From Baylisascaris procyonis (taxonomy: Eukaryota > Nematoda > Chromadorea > Rhabditida > Ascarididae): 64,000 bases of DNA. The translations under genes were made by a program, and so were the position numbers. Of this stretch, positions 35,229-49,274 are shown one piece after another. The notes beneath the pieces are model-generated. The model saw only the letters and a program-made list of their open reading frames with translations. It made no database searches and was not told where the DNA came from. Within the stretch, counting starts at the first letter, position 1. Each line of letters begins with the position of its first letter. The stretch is taken from the NCBI GenBank assembly GCA_037389465.1, contig JAZARR010000214.1, positions 4,154,001-4,218,000 on the forward strand, read 5' to 3'.

Positions 35229-36099
35229 ATGTTATCTCAGCACTTTATATGGCCTCAAAAAAAAGAATATCAGGAACCTAAGCAATTGTGCACTTTAACT
35301 AGAAGTCGAGGTCTTCCTCAAACTTTGGCAGATGTTCGCCTTAACAAAAAATATGCTATTCGTCAGTGCATGTTGAAGAGTTGGTGTTTCAAGTTTCAGA
35401 GTTTCTACTGAAAAAAGTCTTTGAAGCACAAGAAAAAGCAACATCTGCAAACACTTCTCCTTCAACGACGAGCAAAAAAAGTTGATAGAACACTATGCGT
35501 GAGATGTTTTAAAGATGTCCAAAGGACAACAATTTGATTTTTTAGCAAGTTTCTTTTGTTACTTTATCAATTATAGATGCCTTTGGCAAATGAGACCACT
35601 CCAACTGCCATGAAGCTTGAAGCTCACACTACCAACTTCAACTCTGACTCCCAAACTCTGTCCCTGTTGACTTGAGTTCAAAAATAAGGAGAATCCACAC
35701 TTTGATCTAGAAGCGAAGGAAAAGCAGAATTTTACAACCGAAGAACTGGATTTTGTAGGATTAGCATCCGGAGACATGCGATTTAGGAGGGAATTATAAG
35801 ATTAGCAGTTGAAACAGAAGTATATTCTGTCAAATTCCACTATTTTAATGGATGATATTCGGTTGAAACAATACTTGAAGGAGAACACAAAGAAATTCGG
35901 CAAAGACATTATTAAAAAAAGGAGCGAGGAAAACTGTGAACTCAGTAATGAAGCTGTCTTTCAATTTTCCATTTTACGAGGCTCAGTGAGAAAAATGAAT
36001 GGTAGTTATTGTTTACTAATATCATTTCCTGTTCACTCTTTGCACAAATTCATAAAATCAGTTTTGATCAGCTACGATAATAACGTTATAAAAATTTAG
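35229..36099 (+). pseudogene. Cluster of coding-like frames in shifted registers (possible decayed gene)
   Basis: The plus strand carries successive open frames in different registers: 35229-35411 (RGLPQTLADVRLNKKYAIRQ); about 35347-35484 without Met (SVHVEELVFQVSEFLLKKVF, then a Ser/Thr-rich end); 35578-35675 (MPLANETTPTAMKLEAHT...), directly after an acceptor-like TTATAG; about 35673-35799 shifted by +1 (NKENPHFDLEAKEKQNF...); and 35809-36099 (MKQKYILSNSTILMDDIRLK..., after ATTAGCAG). The amino-acid make-up is more gene-like than the surroundings, but the stops and the +1 shift near 35670 prevent a single product. It could be a pseudogene or unrecognised short exons. No family is identified. 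A minus frame at 35571-35777 overlaps. Confidence 0.25.
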
Positions 36100-36239
36100 G
36101 CAATTCAGTAAAGTTTTGAAATATTCTCGAATTTTGAAACTTTTTTTCTAACTTATCGAAGATAATAGAGGAGCATATAAATTGCACTAAATTGATATGT
36201 TCGTTTATGGAAATCAATGATTATACGAAATTAAGAGCC

Positions 36240-36611
36240 TCATTTCATCGAGCTAGAGGAAATTCGTATTATCACATTATTTGAGCACAGTAATTTAATC
36301 AACGTCTGAATAAAATCATCACAGACACATTGACTACTAATGAGAAACCACAAAAAAGTTGAAAAGCGTTTGCCATTAGCTGGCGCATGGACAAGCTTAT
36401 AGCGCATCGCAGCATATTGCAACTTTTGTGTCACAATCGTTGCTTGCATATACTTAGTGTTGGCGCCTTTAAAAAAATTGATTAGTGTTTCTCCATTTGA
36501 AGTTTTGACCACGAAGCTTTCGTGGACCCATAGCGACTTTCTGGTCAAATTCCAATTATGCAAAAGATCAGAAGTTGGATATGTCGGCAGAAACTCAGAT
36601 GGACTCCTCAA
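36240..36611 (-). CDS. 123-codon open frame (hypothetical)
   Basis: It starts MRSPSEFLPTYPTSDLLHNW and continues LTRKSLWVHESFVVKTSNGE, GANTKYMQATIVTQKLQY and APANGKRFSTFLWF, ending ISSSSMK. GC content and residue usage are richer than nearby chance frames. It has no signal peptide and no domain I know. It could be a single exon of a larger minus-strand gene. Confidence 0.25.
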   Translation of the reverse strand: MRSPSEFLPTYPTSDLLHNWNLTRKSLWVHESFVVKTSNGETLINFFKGANTKYMQATIVTQKLQYAAMRYKLVHAPANGKRFSTFLWFLISSQCVCDDFIQTLIKLLCSNNVIIRISSSSMK

Positions 36612-39600
36612 TTACGATTAATAGATCATATGACTACGCATTTTCTTTCTGATTATAGAAGTCATTTAAGAATTATTCGGCGAATAAACACTCTGACCTG
36701 CAAACACACGTATAAATTGATATATTTGCAGAGATATTCGCCATTCCTATTGCTTGAACTTTAAGATCTTTAGTGATGCGCATGGGAAATGAATTGAATA
36801 AGATTTAGCCTTGAGGGATTTTCAAGTTGAGGATAGACAGCTCAAATGATAAAATCCGATGCAAGCGACTCCAATCACATTATGGATTCCGCTGAAAGTT
36901 GGAGATAGAAAATGCTGGAAATTTCGATTTTCGTTCTCTTCATTGGCGTTCCGAATGTGCTCTAACGGCAAATTGATCACAAGAACAGATTTTCACAAGC
37001 GTGGATAATCTAGCTGTTTTCGTGAGGGAAACTTTTTAACTGCTACAAGCAGTAGTGATCACTGCCCCATTCAATACTGCTTCTTACCGCTTGCAATAAA
37101 CAAGATTATTACTACATCTAGTTTCATTTTCAACTGCTAGCAGCACTACCTGATAGCGTTACTGCTACATGGCAACGTTATTATTAGTTCATCTACAATT
37201 AGTAGAGAAAGTAGCGATAGTGGTACGAGTAATCACCAACAGTACCATAACTGTAGCTATTTCTGCGGCCAATGAGCATTAATTGTGATAGACATTGCTC
37301 CATACAATTGTAGAAACTATTTAGTAAGTGTTATCAATTCTAGCTAATAAAGAGGAACACCAAGCAATAGTATTAGGTGGCAATACTATTTACTAAACAC
37401 TTTCTGCTAAAATTATTTGTATAATTTACGCCTACTATTATTGCTAGTTCCCAGCAAAGCTATAAACAACAGGCAATAATAATTGGAAGCATCATTAATA
37501 CTATCGATTTTGGCTAATATAATTAGTAATTCAATTATCAATAGTTTGTTTACTTCTTGTTTCGAGCCTAATTGTTGATACCAGGAGAAAATAGTTAGGC
37601 AGTCAAAGGATTGAGAATTCTTCACTTTAACTGCAACACCGAAAAGAAAGCAGTAGACTTCTAGCGATTCAAACCTCAGAGGAGCCATAGTCAAGAGGAA
37701 TGAGTTTTACCTGTGAAAACTGAATTGATTATAGTGCTATGAAATATAAGATCTTCAAGAATATTCCCATTGAAATTATCACAAATAAACGATCTTGATG
37801 AATACATACGTATGAATATATAATGAAATGACTCGAGAATTATGAGGGATAGAATTCTGAAACAAAGTAATCATATATTGGAACGTTGCAGAATTGTGTT
37901 TTTTTTTCTATGAATCTTTGAGAACATTTTTTTTTCATTCCGTTTCAGCTCTTAAAAAGTTCGAGCATCAGTTTTGTATAGCAGGCCGTTGATGCCCCTT
38001 CACTCTACAATTCGTAGCTGTAGCTTCAACTCTTTCCTAGTCAAAATACTAAGGGATAAATATTCGCATATAAACTCAAATATGCTCTCATCTACGAACA
38101 AAAAGAAACGATGCTCGCCATAGTGGACTTTGCAAACACAAATTCACAAAAACGCATTAAAAGCATGGGAAAAAATTATTAGTTATGTTCCTAATAAATT
38201 ACCTTGGTGAATAAACCAAATCTGATATGCGTATGGCTCGCTCATGAGATGACTTTTTTTTACAGAAGCAATCTGCTAGGGTGAAACTGAGACTAAGAGT
38301 TTGCACTTTTTACTTTTCATATCTATTAAATTCCACTGTGATTGATTTTGTCGCCTCAAGGAATAACGCTAACGGATGAGCAGATATATACACATATCTA
38401 AGTACATATACATGATCAGAACGGACTTACATAAGCATATATGAGATTAGAATATATTCTTGTAAAGATTCGCAAAAGCTCGTTAAAAATGGGCACAACT
38501 GTGCCTAATATTTATTTTTTCTCATCTATTTATCCTCAGATAAACATTCTTTTGGGCGATTACTTGTTAAATATGGAAGTAAAACTTCTCCTGAACTTAG
38601 TACGAAAATTTCTATTCCCGAAGTTTAGAACGTTTTGCAGTATAATGTATATTATATTGTGGAATAATTTCATCGAATTTCACATATGTAGCAGCAGACA
38701 GCTAGCTGATAGTATCAGATGCAGACATATACATGAACTATAATATGGTTGTTGGCGAGACGGCATCAAAAGTATGCAAACGAAACGTGATAAGTTCAAT
38801 AAGAAATGCTTAATAAAGAGTGACAGAAATTTCCCTCTCGATTTATGCAAGTATGTCAGAGAGTATACAAATGAGATTTTTTTTTCAGAGATGGAGAAGG
38901 TGTCTCCTTCAAATTACTTACAAAATCGACATCCATGCGTATTAAATACTTTCAAATATAAGCAAGTACTTAGCTAGTAATAAGAAAGTCTTCTGTAATT
39001 ATAGTAAAGAAAATTATTAAGTGATATTTGCAATATAGACTTATATTTCTATTAAAGATAATCTAATCTTTAATTAGTCGAATAAAAAAATTCTGTCCAA
39101 TAAGTTTCATTAAATAGAGACTATCGAAAATTAAGCGCTCTATTAGTGGAATTTCATCGGGACAAAATAGGATGAAAACAAATGAAGTATGTATAATGCT
39201 GAGTGAATGATTGAGAAATGAAGCAACGATGAAAAGAGAACCCATTAGTCAGCTAATGAAGGTAATGCCTATGCATAAGTGATCATCGGCTTCCGATACG
39301 GAGCCCGTTTTGCATTCTAGGGAAATATCGCCCACCTGAAGAGACTCAGTCACAACTCGAATACGTCAGGTCCATTAAAATTCACCGCCTTTTGAAGACG
39401 AAGCGTTAATTGCATCCCAGATATGAGAACAATCAAGGAGCTATTGTTGAGCAAATGGTCGTATCATCGGAAATTCACGACTTGATGTAAATAGATAACG
39501 TTAGGAATTTATTGATACATAAGTATACAAGAGGTGATTCTAGGCCTGGAAAATTTGTCCAAGGCATCTCGGAAGTCTACAGCTCAAGAAATCGAAGAAT

Positions 39601-42026
39601 GGGGGGTTCAATTTGAAGCTTTCAAAATTCGATTATCTCTAAATGAAAAAGCAAATGCAAAATAAATTACAAAAGTACCATACAAAAGTTGATTTGTAGG
39701 TAGAAATAGAAATAACAGAGAGAAACCGAAGTCTAAATTGAGAAACGAAAGCGTCTTGCGAGAGTGATGATAATTCACTTCTTAAACACAAGGACATTGC
39801 ACAAATTTAACAACGCGTTAGGAAAGGAACAAATCTTTCAAATGTTGCGGTTCATGTTTTTCGTTCAATTTTCTCAGTGCTCCTTATAAGTGATTGAGAT
39901 AAGATGCGTTTGTAATAATCCCTTTCCTAAGTGTAAGCTTATGAGAATTTGGTATGAATTCAATGACATAGCGTAAAATTTACACTGGTAATAATTTATT
40001 GGTTCTTAAATTATGCATTAATCCGCATGATATTGTCTCAAAATCAGGAATACAACATCTAGAAAATCAAATCTTTAATTGAAAAATAATCGTTGATTTA
40101 TTTTAAAATATTTTCAGTGAAAATTCAATGATAAATAATTTACATAATCAATATGTGCATTTTTGAGCAACAAATAATTTCAAAAAGTAAGGATTGAAAT
40201 TTCTATAGCGTATTAATGAGTCGATTTCATTGAAGCGAATTTATTAAAAACTTTTAATATCCGCCTTATTTCATTAGTATTTCTTTCTTTAATATCTCCA
40301 CTTTAAAGCATCCAACGCGAAAAAAAAATTTCTCAAACGCAAATGCAAAAAAAATTCTTTTTGTTTGCAAAATTCTATGCCAGTAAATATTGGATGAACT
40401 TAATCAAAAAAATTGTAAACAATGACAGAGACAATGAAAATTATGCACTTTTGTTCTGTAAGCGATGCATGCTAATTTCAACAATGCAAAAAAAAGGAGA
40501 TGAATTTTGCAAAGAATGAGAATTATGCAACGGCGTCGATGCCATCCAACAAACTTTTCAAATGAATAGACGAGATGCCATTCTTCAAATAACAATAATC
40601 AGGAAAATAAAGTGTTGAATAGAGTTTTGAAATAAATTACTAAGCAATATTAATAGGCGACTAACACTCAGAAACTTTATAGGAATACACATTGAATGAC
40701 CTATCGAATTTGTTGTTTTTCACAACGATATATTCAAAATAAATATACCAATGCGAATATCCATCCCATTAGAACGCCCAAAAAATAGTCATAAGATTCT
40801 TGAGCGTCTTTGTGAAAGAAGTTTTTTTGAAAAAAAAATGAAGAATAAGCGATGTCGATGCTGTGAAGGATCATTATGTCGATGCTGCTTATTAAAGTGG
40901 GTAAAGTTTTGCATAAATTTATAACATCCTACATCAGATAAAGTCATGTAAAAATGTCATTTTATTTGGGAAAGCAGTTAAGGCAACTCATATATTCGAG
41001 TAATAGTCTAATATACAAATAAGAAAATCTTAAGCATAGATACGTATGCATCCAGCGACAAATAATGCAGCAATTATCATAGAACATGATTACTGTGCCA
41101 CATTTTGATACGAATGAGAGAAAAATTTAGCGTAAATGTTGCTGAGCGCAGTGATAACAGCTGCAAATGAATAAACAAGTAACTCCTTGAATGCTTATTC
41201 AACTGCTTCTGCGAAAGGATAGTTGACTATTCACCGTGGACAATAAAAAAACCCATCTCAACCATTAGTTCGAAATTCATCACATTTGAATCGTATTTCC
41301 AGCAGTTACACCAATACTTGCATTTATTTATGAAAAATGCTCGAAACGCATCATACAAATATTCGATAATGCCACTTTTAAAATAAAATATCACCATTTT
41401 CGAAGTCTTCGATGAAACGAATAAATCTTCTTTTTGATTGCATTTGCTAACTAGCAGGAAAATATAAAAATAGTGAGTTCAAAAGAACAAAGGACTTGAC
41501 ACGATAGAGCAGGCTGGAATAAAAGACTTGACACGATAAAGCGGGCTAAGGGATTTGGCTAAATTGTCAGAATTTGCGATGGAGGTGGATAGCATATCCA
41601 AGAGACGTTGAATTCAAATTCGGTGCAATGTGGAAGCAATCGGTATGGGATGCGGTGGAACCGCTCTCTCAAAATATGAGGCCGATTTGCTTCAGTTTAA
41701 CTGAAGTGGAATAATATACACATTTTGAGGTGAATTTAAAGAAAAGTATGGGTCTATTTGCTCTATAGGAGTTCCGCTATAACTGATAATGATCGGTATA
41801 GTAATTGGATCAAGCGACTTCCCAATCGACAACTTTTGCAAATGTAGCAGTTCCGTATAATTCGTCACATAGCTCAAACCAACAGTGGGAATTCGCTAAT
41901 CCGATGTAAATTAGTAGACCTTCGAAGAGAAAAAAATTAGGCAATTGTATCATATCGGAATTATGCTTCAAGCTAACACATCATTTGCACGTTAAAGAAC
42001 GTTACGTTTTAACAGAAGGCTGTTAA
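36612..42026. other. No firm gene
   Basis: A degenerate TAGTA/TACTA-rich stretch occupies about 37040-37560. A 48-codon plus frame without Met at 39266-39409 (ILGKYRPPEETQSQLEYVRS...) is coding-like but isolated. Short frames at 38441-38743 and 38774-38977 are Ile/Lys/Asn-rich and look like chance. Confidence 0.4.
37040..37560. repeat. Degenerate TAGTA/TACTA-rich low-complexity stretch
   Basis: Repeated ACTGCTA, TAGTAG, AGTAGTGA and ATTATTAC-type words over about 500 bases without a fixed period. Confidence 0.4.
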
Positions 42027-42344
42027 ATTGTTCAGCGGGACTTTGCTGTATTACGTTGTCCTGCAGTACACGTAAACAGGAGACAAAGAAAAATAATAGG
42101 AAATACGGTTCCGGTTGGAAGTAAACCAGCAATGAATATTTCAGCTGATTGCATGATTTGTGCAGTAAGTCGAGTACAAGTCCTTATTATTGCATTCGCC
42201 ATCAGCTGTTTTTACGATAACAATGCCAACAAAATAGTGACGAAAATCGGAAGCATCTCTTTACGAGGCATTCTTCATTTTCCCAACATGGATCTTCTCA
42301 ACTACCGGAGCAGGAAACTAGTGACGTGCTTCTTGTTCACTTAG
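42027..42344 (+). CDS. 106-codon open frame with splice signals (hypothetical)
   Basis: Open between TAA (42024) and TAG (42342). Bases 42036-42164 look like an exon: acceptor TTGTTCAG, phase 0, RDFAVLRCPAVHVNRRQRK, IIGNTVPVGSKPAMNISADC and MICA|GTAAGT. The frame continues past the donor with a hydrophobic VQVLIIAFAISCFYD. The residue make-up (Arg, Pro, Val, Ala) departs from chance translation of AT-rich DNA. I cannot assign a family, and no partner exons were found. Confidence 0.3.
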   Translation: MVQRDFAVLRCPAVHVNRRQRKIIGNTVPVGSKPAMNISADCMICAVSRVQVLIIAFAISCFYDNNANKIVTKIGSISLRGILHFPNMDLLNYRSRKLVTCFLFT

Positions 42345-42538
42345 CTCTGACTCAGTGAGCCATGAGATTTCATTACTCTAATGGAGGAAAAATTGCTGGA
42401 AAGACTGATTTTGATAGAAATTGGAATTTTTTCGAAAATTTTCTTTCTTGAAGTGCTCTCGAAAGTCACCAGCAACGATAGTCCAGGGGAACATTGACCA
42501 TTACAAGGCTCATTGATTTTCAATCACAACTTTTATGC

Positions 42539-42542
<4 letters not shown>

Positions 42543-42611
<69 letters not shown>
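42543..42611 (+). repeat. (TA)n microsatellite, 69 bp
   Basis: A perfect TA array, the longest in the window; fifth of seven. Confidence 0.98.
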
Positions 42612-42614
<3 letters not shown>

Positions 42615-45600
42615 TACGACATTTAGACACTTTCACGTATTTCAGCAACTAGTTGGACGGGCAATGCAAAATGCAAAAGCGCATTTCATACCAATACTCG
42701 TAGCGAATTTCTTTACTTCCTTCTCTTGGAAGATGGATTATCAGTAAAGCCCATGGGAGTTCATCTTTACATGTGAAACCGATCAATCGAAATGAGGGCG
42801 TTGTCAAGCAATTTTTCTACACATTTTATAAAATGCTGCACGGTTAAGTAGAACAATCGTAGAATGGAATTTTACGTTTAGACTCTTTTTGCAAGATTCC
42901 GTTCTAGGTCGACAAGAGATCGCATAGACGTTTTCAAAAATAGCAATCAAATCTTCTAAGAAAATTCAAATAATCAAAGCATAATACGAACATTTAAATT
43001 CCAATATATGGCCAATTCTTTGGAGCATTTCATTTCGAATAAACGATTAGCCATTAATGCTCTTTGTTTTATGATTACACCATATTGCCACCATAAGGTC
43101 GTGAGCAACTTCTGCATGATCAAGATGTGATTTCAACAATGACTTCAATATCCAGCAAAAAGGTATATAGTACTTATTACCTTGTCATGCATCTCGAATG
43201 GCATATTTTCTAGTCAATAATACACACTTTACTTCTAAAAAAATTATATAGTTTCACATAACAAACGCATATATTACAGCCTAAGGAAGCAAAACAATGG
43301 AACCAGCCAATACATATTCCCTCGCATAAGTCCTCTTATTTACGGCTCCTTTTTAAGACATTCCGATGTGTCGCTTCATTTTCATAATGGATGTGGACAA
43401 TTGTTACAAATCTGGGCAGCTGTCATTTTCAACAGAAAAGGATCTGGTCACTACTCTCAGAGCAATGATATACATCAGGCAGCTGTCACAATAATATGTT
43501 ATCATCTCTCTCGTTTCCCTATCACTTCGATCTTTAGATCCTAGGAAGGTGATGGGAAAAAGTGACTAATAGCTGACTTCTTAGCTCAGGTTGGAAATTT
43601 TTGACTCATCGATAATGAAATATTGATGGAAATTTGAGTTGAGTCACCTTATATTTAAGGATTTGTAATTTTCGATCGTCGTTGATAGTTTTTAATTCCA
43701 AGAATCACGTAACTTACTTATGAAATTCGTCAACTTCAGCTTAGCTCCACATATTTCATTTTAAGTGCACAGTTTATTTGCCTCAAAAAAAAATTCCACT
43801 GTAATCCCATACATCTTAAGGAGATCCAATCATGAGCAAGACTACGATACACTTAATTAAATTGCATTGGTTCGCCAAAATATCAATCATCACCAAAAGC
43901 GAAATATATTTTGGTCAATAAACGAGTCGCAAACAGCTCATATTTAGTGCATTTCTAAATTTTTTTTTGGAATGCTTATGAAAATTAATAAAAATTACAT
44001 GTTCTGAAAAAAAGTGCATCTCTAGAAAAGCATTTACGTATGATAGGTCACATTACTTCTGGATTGCATTCAAGAAATATGGCATTTATATCGGTGAAAT
44101 TTCTGTCGCATTATTGATTCTTTAAAGATTCGACACAACGTTATGAATGTCGAAAAAAAGAAAAAAGTTCTATTTCAATATGTTCTAATCTATTAATTTA
44201 AAAACAAACTTTTTATTCCAAGAAAGTTTCCATTAATTTCCAAATTTTCCAATGAGTTCAAATTTCCAATAAAAACTTTCCAATGATAAAAATTCTACTT
44301 TTAAATTCTAATTTCCAATTCTGAAAATTATAATTCTAAAATTGTGAAAAAGATTCCAATTTGATCCGTCCTAATTTTTGTTAATTCCATATTCATATTT
44401 ATTCCAGTTTGGAATATATTTTCTCTCGTAGGAATTATTTTGCACGATCGTGACAATCACTTCTTGATAAAGGTTAGTGAATACAAGTAAATCCAAATGC
44501 AACTTAGTATGCAAATTTGCTCATGAAGTAAGGATGAAATTTTGAAAATTTTTAGTTGGAACTTCAACTCGATGATAATGTTAAATTCCTTGAAGTAATT
44601 CCTTGCATTAGTGATCAAAAATCTCGATTCGCCTCTTAAATACACAAATGATAGCTGAAGATAACATAGACGGGATATTTATAGAGAACACATGACATGC
44701 GCAAATGTTTAACGAAAAACGAAAATCATATAGAATTAGATTTGCTAAGCTTAAAAGAAATGCATCGCTTCTTTTTTATTATTCATGGAAAACGCTAAAG
44801 AATTTTTTTTTTAAATCTGTTTCCAAGTTTATTAGATAATAATTTGATCTTTTTTTTTAAAGAAAATCTACTCATGGATTTCTTCGAATTGAAGTTTGCA
44901 TGACTGCTCTTTAAACGAAGCAGTTAATTTTCACTTTTACTATCAGCGTTGTTATTGTAGTGGGAAAACTCATCTAGAAACTGATATCTTCATTTGGTTG
45001 GCAATATCGTACACTCCAAAGCTAAAGAAAACCTTTTGAGAGCTTTCTGACTAAACACTGGTAAATTCAGATCATGTCTTTCATTTTAGAAATTCAGTTT
45101 TCTTTTTTTTTTCAAAATAACGATCCCATGTAAGTCCTACATATTTGGGAGTCGTCGGTTCACCTGATTTTGAGCTGAAAATAAGGTCCCTCTCACCCTG
45201 TTCAAATCAATTTCTCTTTGATGTCACTTTGCTTTAGATTTACCAACGGAGAAATTTTTTCTCTAGTCGGAGCGGTATGAATGTAAGAAGATTCAAAAGG
45301 GCTCATTGTAAGGAAGAATGTGTGATCGCTGAATAGCCACTTTTTTCACCTCTGTGAATTTTTTTCGTACCATCTCTGGCTACAATCGAAAAGTCGGTGT
45401 GTCAGTCTAAATATTTTCACTCTGAAGCATTCTGCGATATTTTAGAGCAATATTTTCACTCAATGCTTGCAATCTTTGAATGTTTGAAGTTGTGAACGAT
45501 ACTTTCATTTTCAATATCATCCCTGATTCGAAAATAAATTATGCTTACTGCTAAAAATCGGCAAGTGTCCAAATGAATAATAAATGGATAAAAACTCTGT

Positions 45601-46199
45601 CGAAAACTAGACGGCAGAAGTTCAAAGCAATGCCACACACAGAAAGATCTATGAAAATTGAAGCGTCTAACAGAGATTCGCTTCATCCATGAAAGTTTAT
45701 AAAAAAAGAAATCAATTTTCTTCGGAGACTTTTGCAACATCATAGAATAGATAGTGAAAGATTTTGTCGCATTCTACTGAAACATGTCACAATTTTTTAA
45801 AATCTCATCTCAACGAAATGATATTTGCACTGATTGAAAACATTTAATCTGATGGTCGAAAAGTTTCGCTCAAAATTCTGCAAAAGCATCTAGCGAATGC
45901 TTATGTAATTCGGTGCCTAAACTTCCGAGATTCATAAGGAGTTCATGTATCCTTTTACTCATCTTATAGAACGAATCGCTAAATGAAAACCAAAACTTGC
46001 GCTTTTTTTTTTTTGAAAGGAGAGGGCGACCTCTTTCGAGGAAAAATTTGCTTAGTACAACATCTCGCAAATAATTGCATCAGAAGGCTATCGATTATGC
46101 GTTAATGAGGAATCCGATAGGGTTTGAACATTTTCTTTCACATACTCAGAAAGTTACCTCTTTGCTAACGTCGTGAAATATGCAAAACAAAAGAATTCA

Positions 46200-46203
<4 letters not shown>
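42612..46203. other. No gene seen
   Basis: It includes a degenerate TTTCCAAT/ATTCTAA repeat (44215-44370). Frames at 44457-44645, 45456-45743 and 45870-46070 are short and lack domains. Confidence 0.45.
44215..44370 (+). repeat. Degenerate TTTCCAAT / AATTCTAA repeat
   Basis: The words TTTCCATT, TTTCCAAAT, TTCCAATG and TTCCAATA recur about eight times, then drift to AATTCTAA. Confidence 0.55.

Positions 46204-46265
<62 letters not shown>
46204..46265 (+). repeat. (AT)n microsatellite, 62 bp
   Basis: A perfect AT array; sixth of seven. Confidence 0.98.
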
Positions 46266-46267
<2 letters not shown>

Positions 46268-49200
46268 TACGTATGAAAAGATATTGAATAGAAATGTAAC
46301 AAATTAAATCCTTAATTCCAGGCACAAAGTGAATGAGCACTAAGAGTGGTAAATGACAAGAGAAATAATGACCTATACAAAGAAGGAATGACAATTTTAA
46401 AAGCAATAACACATTAGGCGGCTAACTCACATGAAGGAAAGCCTTAATGAAATCCTTGAACATAAGTTAATTTGCAGCCGTTGTGGGTGGTTTTTTGAGG
46501 AAATTGATCGTTAAGTTTAATACGCAGGTTTTGAGAAAAAATATGCGCGTATCATTTAGTTTGCGTTTACAACCCAACTTTCCTCGCCACGTCATTATAT
46601 GCTGAAAATGAGGAAAAAATACCCATAAATGTTGCCAAAACGGACACAAAAAATAGCGAAGATGGTCATAAACAATTTTAGTCGCTCTAGTCAAATCATT
46701 CGCAATTTGTTATGTGGGAAAGCCAAAAAACAGAGAACTGAAGCCCTTCTTAGTTTACAGGAAATTCACTCTCTGAAATTATTTCGACGAAATTACTTGA
46801 TGACAGCGAAAGGTCATGCTCTAATAATGGTGATCAATCAATATTTGATTCCATGTACAATGGATCAAAGATGTCTGCATAAAATTGCAACTTAATTGAA
46901 ATCGAACGCATGTGAAAAATGTCAAAATGTCGCCTTTGCCCTCGTGTTTCGGTTGCAAATGAAAAATCTATTCCTATGATGTTGTTGCTTCACGTGAAAG
47001 TAGCTTAGAATGTTTTAATAAAGAGCGAAAAAATCGACGAAAGACCACTGCAAAAAACCGCCTCTAGGCAAATATTGTCGAATTATAGTGAAAATCAACC
47101 AGTAAATGACAAAGAACAAATAACGAGTAAGAGGTTTAATTCCCAGACTAAAGAACTTAAAAATATTTAGATTAGAGCCAACAGATTCTTAGAAAATAAC
47201 TCCCTGCCTCTACAATATAGGGAGATTTTGATTTCATGTATGAGTAGTGAGGAAGCTCTGCCATCACAAGGCTATTATTTCTACTAGAAGTAGCTTGACA
47301 CAATGTCTAAAAGTTTTTAAGCAGGAAACGCCTATATACAACTTTCGCCTCGCTTCTTACATAGCCTTAGTTATAATTCTATAGTCATTGCTTACTATGG
47401 TGAGATATCATAAATAAGACCCATTCCTTTCTAAATATAGTCCAGATGGGGTCCGAATTTTATTGACGAGTGGGACGGTTCAGTATGGCTCAGCCTGTGG
47501 TTTATTAGATGCCCAAAAATGAAATTCCACATGCTTTCCCATAAAACCGAATTGCTTAAAGTAAACTCGTATAATCCAAAAAAAAAAACATCGGCAACAC
47601 ATTAAACAATTCCAAAAAATGTCATCCCACTCTAAAAGTAAATGCCACCATGAATTGTTCACATAGCTGAGCTATTTGAAGCGTTCTGTTATATGAATAT
47701 TTCCGTAGACCTTTGTTCCTCTTTCATGCACACTCACTTCTACCTGAAGATTGCCTTGCGGCTATAGTTGTTCTCAGACTGCTTTCAAATTTTAAATGTT
47801 GCAGCTTTGTGTATTTTGTACTGACTTATGCCATGAGTATGAAACATTTAGCATGAGTGCATTCTTTAGATTTTCGCTTGAGAAATGCTTCTCTCACAGA
47901 AAAATGACATACGTTAACCGACATGAAACATTCTGTTGCAAGCGATTAACGGTTGGAACCGAAAACATCTTACAATTTTTGCCTTTTTACCGATCGGAAG
48001 AATTCGGTATGAAGCGAATTTCGATTGTAACGCGGAAAAAACCGTTGAAGTCAAACGAAAATTTCAATTGGTAAAAATCGAGCAAAATTCAACTGATTGG
48101 TTACCAATACTAACTTCAACCACTTAAGACTAATAATACTCTAAGGTCAGCTAACCAAGAAGGCCTTATTATAACAGAATGCATCTAGAAATGTAAAAAT
48201 ACGAGTGCACTAATTAAATTACCACTCGCCGGAAATTGCGTTCGGCAAAAAAATTCTCTTGAAGATGATCGCAAATAATGAGTTATAAAAATAATTTGGG
48301 ATTTTAAATTGGTGATTTATATTTATCAATTAGCTAATAAAAATAATTGGATTATTCTCTCACTTATTCGTAGAGTAAATGTTCACGAGTCTAAATCATG
48401 TTCACAGTGTTGACGTATTTGTTATTAATAGACGTGCTATTTTTGTAATAATAAATATAATTTTATAGAAAAGTGTGTATGCATTTCTTCGCTTAAATGT
48501 TGTTGTTATATGTAACAATGATTGCATTAAAAAAAACGTACTTGTGAAAGATTTTAAACGGATTATACGCCGAATATAATAAATAGTGTGGCTGAAATAT
48601 GCAAATAGTATATTATATGCTAATATTTGCATGTTGTAATATAAGTAGATAGTATAAGATAATTGGTTGACGAATACAATTTACAATGATAATTTTCCTT
48701 TCCTTTTTGGGAAAAGTTTAAGAAATATTGCGTCTATAAGAGACATAAAACAAATGCATAAAGATATCGGGAGGAGTAGCATTTCTTGAAATTTTCAAGA
48801 ACAAATAAATACGCTGCACACTAAAGAACCTATTATTCAACTTGCTCTGATGCTTTAAATATATCTCGCAAATGCATTTTAGTTCACAACTTCATTACCT
48901 GTAAACATGTTTAAAAAATCGCTCTCTGAACGGTACTATATATGGGCAATGAAAATTACGATAGGAACGGAGGTTAGCGAGAACTTGAGCAGTGCACTTA
49001 TCAAAACATACGTCATCAAATAAGATTCTCTATATATATACAAAAAAAAAAAAAAATTCGTCTATACTTTTGAAATCAATTGCGATGGATTTCACTTTGA
49101 AAATGCAGTACACCGTGCTCTAAACTTCAGTAAAAAAAGGCAACGTTTGGACAATCAAAGCGAAAATTGAGGCAGATTATCTATTGGAATGCCGTCATCT

Positions 49201-49274
49201 TATAGGAAGTGCTACATCAAATGCACCGCATTTGAAAATAAAACCTATTTTTTAGAGAATTTTCACGCAAAAAG
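46266..49274. other. No gene seen
   Basis: Short overlapping frames (46467-46694, 46629-46895, 47796-48127) show no domain. No RNA gene is evident. Confidence 0.45.

Noticed and set aside
47133..47145. GGTTTAATTCCCA, similar to the start of the nematode spliced-leader SL1 sequence
   Set aside because: It differs by a missing A, the match ends after about 13 bases, and no GAG|GT leader donor or Sm site follows. Treated as coincidence.
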